From: Draconibacterium orientale
Lineage (GTDB): Bacteria; Bacteroidota; Bacteroidia; Bacteroidales; UBA1556
NCBI GenBank assembly: GCA_022736595.1
Contig: DZDC01000065.1
Coordinates: 1 to 11,347 of the forward strand
Length of the DNA stretch: 11,347 nucleotides
Direction: 5' to 3'
Part shown: in pieces, positions 6,412 through 11,347 of the stretch
Position numbering within the stretch: position 1 is the stretch's first letter
How the letters are laid out: every line of letters begins with the position of its first letter
Notes under the pieces: model-generated
The model's input: the letters and a program-made list of their open reading frames with translations, nothing else
Databases searched by the model: none
What the model was told of the DNA's origin: nothing
Program-made: the position numbers and the translations under genes

Positions 6412-8271
6412 TTAGGATAATAATTTTTTATTTAATGCCTTAAGGCTCTCTAAAACATTGGTTTTTAGATGTATAAAATCATCGACACCCAGGCTTTTTA
6501 ATTCGTCGATATTCTCTGCGGGATTGCCTGCAATCATTAATAGAGAGCCTGGAAGAAGTTTTTTAAATTCTGCCATTTGCTGTGCAAAAGCCAAATATTC
6601 TTCATCAGCGCTACACAAAACCACAATTTGAGCTTTCATCTCAAGCGCTTGTTTCATGCCAATTTCGGGCGAGCTACAATCTTCCATTTCGAAGATGGTG
6701 TAACCTGCGCAAGCGAAGAAATTGCTGATAAAAGCGGCACGGGCTTTACGCATACTCAAACTTCCAAAACTAAGCATCAAAACCTTGGGGGCACTGCCAT
6801 GTTTTTGGCTAAAAACCTCGGTTTCGAGGCGAAGTTGCTCATAACCTTCCGACAAGCGATGTAAGTGAACTCCGGGTGCCGGAGACTTAGCAGGCTTTTC
6901 AATTTCGGGAAGCATAAATTCGTTTTGGTTTGAAAACTGATTGGTTCCCAAAATATTGGTACGGCGGGTAGCCGCCTCAAATTGTTTGCTTTGTGCCGAT
7001 TTGGCAAGTTCGTTTTTAATAAAATCGCTTTCCATGGCTTTAGCAAAACCTCCTGCTTCTTCAAGTTCAACGAAGCTATTCCAAGCGTGTTGAATATAGG
7101 AATCGGTGATATTTTCGATATAGTAACTTCCAGCTGCGGGATCCACCACTTTGTCGAAATGGGCTTCTTCTTTTATTAAAATCTGTTGGTTTTGGGCGAT
7201 TCGACTTGAAAATTCGTTTTCAAATTTATAAGGTGCATCAAAGGCCAAATTGCTTAAAATATCAACACCTCCAATGGTGGCAGACATGGTTTCGGTGGTG
7301 GTGCGAAGCATATTTACATAAGGATCGTAAATGGTCTTGTTGTAGAGTCCGTTAAGCGCAAAAATGCAAGCTTTGGATTGTGCTTTCAATTCAGCATTGT
7401 AGCTGCTAACCACTTGCGCCCAAAGAAACCGAAAGGCTCTAAACTTGGCTATTTCTACAAAGTAAGCCGGTCCAATGGCCATGCGAAACATCATTCGAGG
7501 TAAAAGATTTGGCAACGAAAATCCTTTTTGCAACAATCGTTGTACGTATTCCACTGCCGCTGAAAGGGTAAAGGCCAATTCCTGAAGGGTGGTGGCTCCT
7601 CCATTATGAAAATGCTGTGCATTAATGGTTAACACTTTAAAATTAGAAAAATGGAGATCCACCTGCTCTAAAAGACCTTTCAGCTCATCAATATTGTCAT
7701 CAAGGGTTTGGTAATATTTGCCGCTGATCAGTCGATAAGCCATGGCGTCCCAATTGAAACTTCCAGAGATTTTGGATTTATCAAAACCCTTTTCTTCAAC
7801 GTATTTAATGAGATGAACCAAGATAATCTTGTAGCTCATGGGTTTATCAAACCTCACACTCACTTGTTCGAGGTCGATTCCATGGAGTAAGGTTTCTAAC
7901 TCGTTAAATTTCTTAACCTGGCTGCAATTGAACTCTACCGACTGTGCCCCTCTTTGAATGGCACGAAGCGCCATTTCATTGGCTTTTGAAGGTTCAGCGG
8001 TTTCAATAATGCGATTGATTTGCCAGTGGTTATGTACTTTGTTGCCCCTTAGGAATGGAAATTGGCCGGGCATAGATTCTAGATATTGAAGTTGATCCAA
8101 ATCGTCGGCTCTATAAATGGCTTTTAAAACAAGGCCTTCCTGGGTTTTCCAGTTGAGTTTGGCTTCGGGTTGGTCGGTTTTAAGGTCGGCTTTAAGTTGC
8201 TCATTCCAAGCTTGATTGCTCACGGGAACAAATTCGCTGAAAAGTGCTTCATTAAGTTGGTTATGTGGCAT
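6412..8271 (-). CDS. mutA: Methylmalonyl-CoA mutase small (non-catalytic) subunit
   Basis: A 619-residue homologue of the large subunit that pairs with it in the heterodimeric enzyme. Residues about 20-400 follow the barrel domain (for example FPFLRGNKVHNHWQINRIIE, INAQHFHNGGATTLQELAF, VDPAAGSYYIENITDSYI). The C-terminal flavodoxin-like domain (about 495-619) is retained but lacks the DxHxxG cobalamin ligand motif: the matching place reads SFGSLSMRKARAAF. The Tyr and His of the active site are also changed (QHFHNGG in place of SGYHMQEAG). This is the usual state of the beta chain, which has a structural role. It is the first gene of the mut operon, with its own candidate promoter and a terminator insulating it from the upstream lipoprotein gene. 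Confidence 0.96.
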   Translation of the reverse strand: MPHNQLNEALFSEFVPVSNQAWNEQLKADLKTDQPEAKLNWKTQEGLVLKAIYRADDLDQLQYLESMPGQFPFLRGNKVHNHWQINRIIETAEPSKANEMALRAIQRGAQSVEFNCSQVKKFNELETLLHGIDLEQVSVRFDKPMSYKIILVHLIKYVEEKGFDKSKISGSFNWDAMAYRLISGKYYQTLDDNIDELKGLLEQVDLHFSNFKVLTINAQHFHNGGATTLQELAFTLSAAVEYVQRLLQKGFSLPNLLPRMMFRMAIGPAYFVEIAKFRAFRFLWAQVVSSYNAELKAQSKACIFALNGLYNKTIYDPYVNMLRTTTETMSATIGGVDILSNLAFDAPYKFENEFSSRIAQNQQILIKEEAHFDKVVDPAAGSYYIENITDSYIQHAWNSFVELEEAGGFAKAMESDFIKNELAKSAQSKQFEAATRRTNILGTNQFSNQNEFMLPEIEKPAKSPAPGVHLHRLSEGYEQLRLETEVFSQKHGSAPKVLMLSFGSLSMRKARAAFISNFFACAGYTIFEMEDCSSPEIGMKQALEMKAQIVVLCSADEEYLAFAQQMAEFKKLLPGSLLMIAGNPAENIDELKSLGVDDFIHLKTNVLESLKALNKKLLS

Positions 8272-8336
8272 AATTAATTGGTTTAATTCATTATATGTTA
8301 AATTGATAACAATATAACATGCTCATTTTCATGGCA

Positions 8337-8344
8337 CAAAATTA
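8337..8344 (-). promoter_or_regulatory. Candidate -7 promoter box for mutA-mutB
   Basis: The minus strand reads TAATTTTG, an exact TAnnTTTG match, 65 bases before the mutA start. The position for a -33 element falls on the T-run of the preceding terminator, so no separate TTG motif is clear there. Confidence 0.42.
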
Positions 8345-8363
8345 TGATTTTGTTTTCAATGTT

Positions 8364-8392
8364 AAAAAAAACAGGGCATGATATTATGCCCT
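8364..8392 (-). terminator. Intrinsic terminator of the META-domain lipoprotein gene
   Basis: On the minus strand, AGGGCAT and ATGCCCT form a perfect 7-bp stem with a 6-base loop (AATATC), followed by G and eight T. It starts 15 bases after the lipoprotein stop and separates that gene from the mut operon. Confidence 0.9.
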
Positions 8393-8407
8393 AAGCAATA
8401 TGAGATT

Positions 8408-9220
8408 TTAATCCTTTGAAGGTGAAAATGTAAGAAGGAGCTTGCCTTCTAAGTCATAAAGAAGCAATTGGTCTTTTTCAATATTATATTGTTGGGTTTT
8501 TTGAAGCCTCTCCATAAATTCCATTTCGATGCTTTGGGCGCAAAACATTTTGGTCATGGCCATGGGCCTAAAAGTCATGCTTTTACCAGCGGCAAAAAAT
8601 GTTCCATTGAAACGGTTGCAGGAAGAGAATCCGCTGACTCCACTTTTTTGTCCGTCGAAGGTAATATTCGGTTGTTGCTTGGGATCCAATGCTTTTCCAT
8701 TCCAAGAGCTAAGCACCCAAGTTTTAAAAAGCTCAGGATTAATGGGTTCGGCTTGTATCATTTCGTTTGCCTTCAAACTTTTTCCGCAACCTTGGTAAGA
8801 TTTGCCATCCATAAGCATCCTCACTTGATAGCCAAAAGCTTCGCCGCTCATATTATCGTTGCATTCAACTTTTTCGGTAATAACTACAATTTCGTGGCCT
8901 TCGAAGGTGAAAATCATTTTTTCAACACTTTCATCCATCGGTTCAAGCCACTGAAGGGCGAGGGCAGGTTTACCAACAAATTCGAGTTCAGCCTCGCGAC
9001 TATCATGATTAAGTCGCAAATTCCATTCAGGTTCATGACCTAAAGCGATGAAGTCGATTCCTAACTCACTCAGCTTGTGATCCCGCTTTTCGGTATTTTC
9101 AACTCCCACTTGAAACGGGGCTTTAGAAGAGGATGGATCGGTATCTGAATTGCTAACTTGCATATTTTTACAGGCCGAAAGACTTACCAATAAACCAAAG
9201 ATTACGATGAAATTTTTCAT
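8408..9220 (-). CDS. Lipoprotein with COG3650-like and META (HslJ-like) domains
   Basis: A 270-residue protein starting at the ATG at 9218-9220. The frame is open further upstream, but MKNFIVIFGLLVSLSACKN is a clear lipoprotein signal with lipobox LSAC and lipidated Cys17. After a Ser-rich linker, residues about 52-150 hold GHEPEWNLRL and a Cys pair (VECNDNMSGEAFGY ... GKSYQGCG), which fit the COG3650 family of predicted envelope proteins. Residues about 163-266 are a META domain: TWVLSSWNGKAL, ITFDGQKSGVSGFSSCNRFN, FRPMAMTKMFCA and LLLYDLEGKLLLTF. META proteins such as HslJ are envelope proteins linked to stress and drug tolerance; biochemical function is unknown. It is expected to be tethered to the inner or outer membrane on the periplasmic side. 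It is monocistronic, with a promoter at about 9272-9299 and a terminator at 8364-8392. Confidence 0.9.
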   Translation of the reverse strand: MKNFIVIFGLLVSLSACKNMQVSNSDTDPSSSKAPFQVGVENTEKRDHKLSELGIDFIALGHEPEWNLRLNHDSREAELEFVGKPALALQWLEPMDESVEKMIFTFEGHEIVVITEKVECNDNMSGEAFGYQVRMLMDGKSYQGCGKSLKANEMIQAEPINPELFKTWVLSSWNGKALDPKQQPNITFDGQKSGVSGFSSCNRFNGTFFAAGKSMTFRPMAMTKMFCAQSIEMEFMERLQKTQQYNIEKDQLLLYDLEGKLLLTFSPSKD

Positions 9221-9271
9221 AAAGCAGATTTTTGAATTAATAAATTTGAATCTAATACATTTTGAAAAAGG

Positions 9272-9299
9272 CAAAGATATATGCAAAAACCCAACCAAA
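9272..9299 (-). promoter_or_regulatory. Candidate promoter of the META-domain lipoprotein gene
   Basis: On the minus strand a TTTG at 9296-9299 is followed, after 16 bases, by TATCTTTG at 9272-9279, matching the Bacteroidota -33/-7 pattern apart from slightly short spacing. It lies about 50 bases before the start codon, in the gap after rfaE2. Confidence 0.5.
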
Positions 9300-9329
9300 A
9301 GAGAACCAAACGAGAGTTCCAATAATTGC

Positions 9330-9827
9330 TTATTGATGGGCTTCTATAATTTTTCGCTCGATGCCCGAAGTACTGTAACCTGGTAAAAAGTCGAGGGTTT
9401 GCACACTGCCGCCTTTGGCCATAACCACATCATAACCCACAATATCAGAGGCTTTATAATCGGAACCCTTAACCAAAACATCGGGTTGAACTTGGGTAAT
9501 GAGTTGAAGGGGAGTATCTTGATCAAATAAAATAACGGCATCCACAAATTCCATGGCTGCCAAAATCATCAATCGGCTCTGCTCATCTTGTATGGGGCGG
9601 TGGCGACCTTTGATGGCGCTCACGGAGCGGTCGGTATTGACCCCGAGGATCAATTTAGTTCCTAAGCCAGCAGCCTTGCTCAGATAGTCGATGTGGCCTT
9701 GGTGAATCAAATCGAAGCAGCCATTGGTAAAAACCACCTTTTCGTGGTTGCGTTGCCACAATTCCAAGGTATGAAGTAACTGATGATCGGTAAGAATTTT
9801 AGATTTTACCTTGAGGTAATGATTCAT
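9330..9827 (-). CDS. rfaE2: D-glycero-beta-D-manno-heptose 1-phosphate adenylyltransferase
   Basis: A 165-residue stand-alone cytidylyltransferase-like enzyme, equal to the C-terminal domain of bifunctional HldE (RfaE). It adenylates heptose 1-phosphate to ADP-heptose for LPS core synthesis. The nucleotide-binding signature FTNGCFDLIHQGHIDYL lies at 33-49 with the HxGH motif at 42-45; GVNTDRSV (62-69), KGRHRPIQ (73-80), VLVKGSDY (117-124) and LPGYSTSGI (148-156) complete the family pattern. Its start overlaps the end of the upstream membrane-protein gene by 29 bases, so the two are co-transcribed and probably coupled. The heptose kinase half is not in this window. Related small transferases (for example glycerol-3-phosphate cytidylyltransferase) are similar, but the YSTSGI ending and length favour RfaE2. 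Confidence 0.92.
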   Translation of the reverse strand: MNHYLKVKSKILTDHQLLHTLELWQRNHEKVVFTNGCFDLIHQGHIDYLSKAAGLGTKLILGVNTDRSVSAIKGRHRPIQDEQSRLMILAAMEFVDAVILFDQDTPLQLITQVQPDVLVKGSDYKASDIVGYDVVMAKGGSVQTLDFLPGYSTSGIERKIIEAHQ

Positions 9828-10839
9828 TTTTAGAGGCTTTTTTCTTAATACTAACTAAAATAAGTGAAATGGCTCCCACCACTATAATCATAATAGTTTG
9901 AGCGCTCCAGGTAATCCAGCCCATGGCATCGCCATAACCCGACTGAGCTGAAATGCCATAAAGAACAAGGGTTTGCGCCACAATCACAGGATAAAGTCCA
10001 ATGCCTCCAGGCGTCACCATAATTCCAATACTTCCCAATACAAGAATGCTGAGCGAAGCCGTCCAGCTTAAAGGAACAGTTTGAGGCAAACTTTGCATAC
10101 ATACATACACCATAAGGTAATATAAAAACCAAATGAGGAAGCTATAAAAAATGAAAAGTCCGGGACGTCGTATTTTCAAAATACTCAAAAGACCCTCCCA
10201 AACTCCTTTGAAAAGTCCAAGTACTTTTTGAACCACCGACAGAGAAAGTATTTTTTTACGGGCAAACCACAGCCCTACAATAATTCCTAAAAAACCCAAG
10301 CCCAACACTAATAGCAAACCTTCAACTTGGTTCAAAAAGTCCCATTTCTGTTGCAAGGGAGCCCAAATGTTTTGATTCACATATTCGGCCAATCGACGGT
10401 ATTCAAACAAGAACGTAGCGAAGAAAAGACCGAAAAACAGCAACATATCAATGCTTCGTTCGGTAATAACGGTTCCAAAGCTTTTATCGACAGGAATGCG
10501 ATATTCTTTGTACAAAATGCTGCAACGGGCAATTTCGCCGCTGCGTGGAATGCCAAGATTGGCAAAATATCCCACCATTACAGCCAAAAAGGTACTGAAC
10601 GTACTGGGCTGATAACCCATGGGTTGCAGCAGCATTTTCCAGCGAATACTTCGAATCAAATGACTGAAAATACCAAGGAACACCGATAAAATTATCCAGT
10701 TGTAATTGGCAAGCTTAAAACTTTCAAGAATTTGCTGACGACCTTCGGAGCTCAGGCCTCGCAACGATAAATAGATAATAAAAAGCCCCAATCCTAGAGC
10801 CAAAACCAGCTTTAATATACCTAGGAGGTTCTTTTTCAA
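9799..10839 (-). CDS. YbhN/UPF0104-type membrane protein (LPG synthase TM-domain family)
   Basis: A 346-residue polytopic protein with about eight membrane segments (near 8-24, 47-66, 82-97, 130-147, 174-193, 227-248, 262-295 and 308-330). Family signatures are GYFANLGIPRSGEIAR (90-105), TERSID (126-131) and TPGGIGLYP (276-284). It matches the membrane part of lysylphosphatidylglycerol synthase without the soluble aminoacyl-transferase domain, so it should not be called MprF; its substrate is unknown, possibly lipid-linked. The start is an unusual TTG at 10837-10839: a stop at 10852-10854 closes the frame and no ATG or GTG lies between. It begins 5 bases after panD and overlaps rfaE2 at its end, placing it inside one operon; coupling to panD translation could compensate for the weak start. 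Confidence 0.88.
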   Translation of the reverse strand: MKKNLLGILKLVLALGLGLFIIYLSLRGLSSEGRQQILESFKLANYNWIILSVFLGIFSHLIRSIRWKMLLQPMGYQPSTFSTFLAVMVGYFANLGIPRSGEIARCSILYKEYRIPVDKSFGTVITERSIDMLLFFGLFFATFLFEYRRLAEYVNQNIWAPLQQKWDFLNQVEGLLLVLGLGFLGIIVGLWFARKKILSLSVVQKVLGLFKGVWEGLLSILKIRRPGLFIFYSFLIWFLYYLMVYVCMQSLPQTVPLSWTASLSILVLGSIGIMVTPGGIGLYPVIVAQTLVLYGISAQSGYGDAMGWITWSAQTIMIIVVGAISLILVSIKKKASKNESLPQGKI

Positions 10840-10844
10840 AGGGT

Positions 10845-11189
10845 TTATATCTTATTATTATCGTTAGGAAAGATGATGGCGGGTTGATGATTTTTTGCTT
10901 CCTCAAAATCCATGGAGGCAAAGGAAACAATAATGACTTTATCGTTGGGTTGTACCCTTCGTGCTGCAGCGCCGTTGACACCAATAACCCCACTACTTCT
11001 TTTACCTTTAATCACATAGGTGTCGAAACGTTCTCCGTTATTAATGTTGTAAATGCTAACCTTTTCGTTTTCGATAAGGTTTACAGCATCCATCAAATCC
11101 TCATCAATGGTAATGCTCCCAATGTAGTTGAGGTCAGCTTCGGTAATGGTTGCCCGATGTATTTTTGATTTTAAAACTTCAATATGCAT
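10845..11189 (-). CDS. panD: Aspartate 1-decarboxylase
   Basis: A 114-residue pyruvoyl-dependent enzyme that makes beta-alanine from L-aspartate for pantothenate and coenzyme A synthesis. The proenzyme self-cleaves at Gly24-Ser25 (YIGSITID), converting Ser25 into the pyruvoyl group. Lys9 in LKSKIHRATIT and Arg54 and Tyr58 in NGERFDTYVIKGKRSSG are the conserved active-site residues, and VIGVNGAAARRVQPND (68-83) and DKVIIVSFASM are family hallmarks. Length and start are normal. panD beside a YbhN-like gene is a familiar arrangement in Bacteroidota; panC is not visible here. It is probably the first well-defined gene of the panD-ybhN-rfaE2 operon. Confidence 0.97.
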   Translation of the reverse strand: MHIEVLKSKIHRATITEADLNYIGSITIDEDLMDAVNLIENEKVSIYNINNGERFDTYVIKGKRSSGVIGVNGAAARRVQPNDKVIIVSFASMDFEEAKNHQPAIIFPNDNNKI

Positions 11190-11226
11190 AGCGGCGACAA
11201 AATTAATATAAATAATTAGTTTTGGA

Positions 11227-11346
11227 TTATAAAAATTTCAGATGACTTAAAATGCGCTTGTGCAACTTTTTAACCCCGATTAAAGTGCTGATAACAAAAA
11301 CAATAAGCACATCAATACGCTCAAAACCAAAACACTTATTGGCATC
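11227..11346 (-). CDS. C-terminal end of an unidentified, possibly membrane protein (partial)
   Basis: A minus-strand frame runs from the window edge to a TAA at 11227-11229, giving 39 residues. It contains a hydrophobic stretch (IDVLIVFVISTLIGV) followed by a basic tail (KKLHKRIL), as in a protein ending just after its last membrane helix. It lies 37 bases before panD and could be part of the same operon. It is not panC, whose C-terminus looks different. Short length and lack of a named family keep this tentative. Confidence 0.4.
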   Translation of the reverse strand, partial: DANKCFGFERIDVLIVFVISTLIGVKKLHKRILSHLKFL

Positions 11347-11347
11347 A

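Noticed and set aside
8468..9043. A 191-codon plus-strand open frame opposite the lipoprotein gene.
   Set aside because: The opposite strand encodes a clear two-domain lipoprotein; this frame is rich in His and Phe with no fold or motif, as expected of an antisense shadow.
9799..10839. Annotation as lysylphosphatidylglycerol synthase (MprF).
   Set aside because: Only the membrane-domain family is present; the C-terminal aminoacyl-transferase domain is absent.
11198..11205. A TAATTTTG box on the minus strand just upstream of panD.
   Set aside because: It matches TAnnTTTG but lies only 8 bases before the start codon and has no -33 partner; it would require an almost leaderless transcript, and chance is likely in AT-rich DNA.

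Overview
The window looks like chromosomal DNA of a member of the Bacteroidota, most likely Flavobacteriales. It is AT-rich, shows no obvious Shine-Dalgarno pattern before most genes, and has several boxes of the Bacteroidota promoter type TAnnTTTG. Its gene families (a two-gene methylmalonyl-CoA mutase with a B12-motif-less small subunit, a compact ECF sigma/anti-sigma operon, panD next to an UPF0104/YbhN-type membrane protein) fit that group. Every recognisable gene lies on the minus strand, so transcription runs from high to low coordinates. No rRNA, tRNA, CRISPR array, transposase or integrase was seen.

Layout from high to low coordinates. (1) 11346-9330: the tail of an unidentified membrane-protein-like frame, then panD, an eight-helix YbhN/LPG-synthase-like membrane protein with a TTG start, and rfaE2 (ADP-heptose synthesis). 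The last three are packed within a few bases of each other or overlap, so they read as one operon. (2) 9220-8408: a lipoprotein joining a COG3650-type domain to a META (HslJ-like) domain, with its own promoter and a strong terminator. (3) 8271-4263: mutA and mutB, the two subunits of adenosylcobalamin-dependent methylmalonyl-CoA mutase, as a two-gene operon. (4) About 4250-2100: an AT-richer accessory segment. It holds a decayed RhuM-family gene (N-terminus missing, one in-frame stop, one homopolymer frameshift) and a small secreted beta-barrel-like protein of unknown function. A 129-bp perfect direct repeat containing the 3' end of the barrel gene brackets the segment. (5) 1675-7: an ECF sigma factor, a one-helix anti-sigma-like protein and a membrane-anchored protein with two Spy/CpxP-like helical modules, forming a likely envelope-stress operon.

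The most unusual part is segment 4. Its outer repeat copy is a mosaic: 38 codons of the barrel gene's 3' end are joined, near the loop of a terminator hairpin, to a half-hairpin that also occurs intact downstream of the rhuM remnant. This points to a recombination or template-switch event beside the mut operon and leaves mutB without an intact terminator. I found no convincing complete new defence or mobile system; the segment looks like the scar of accessory-gene turnover.
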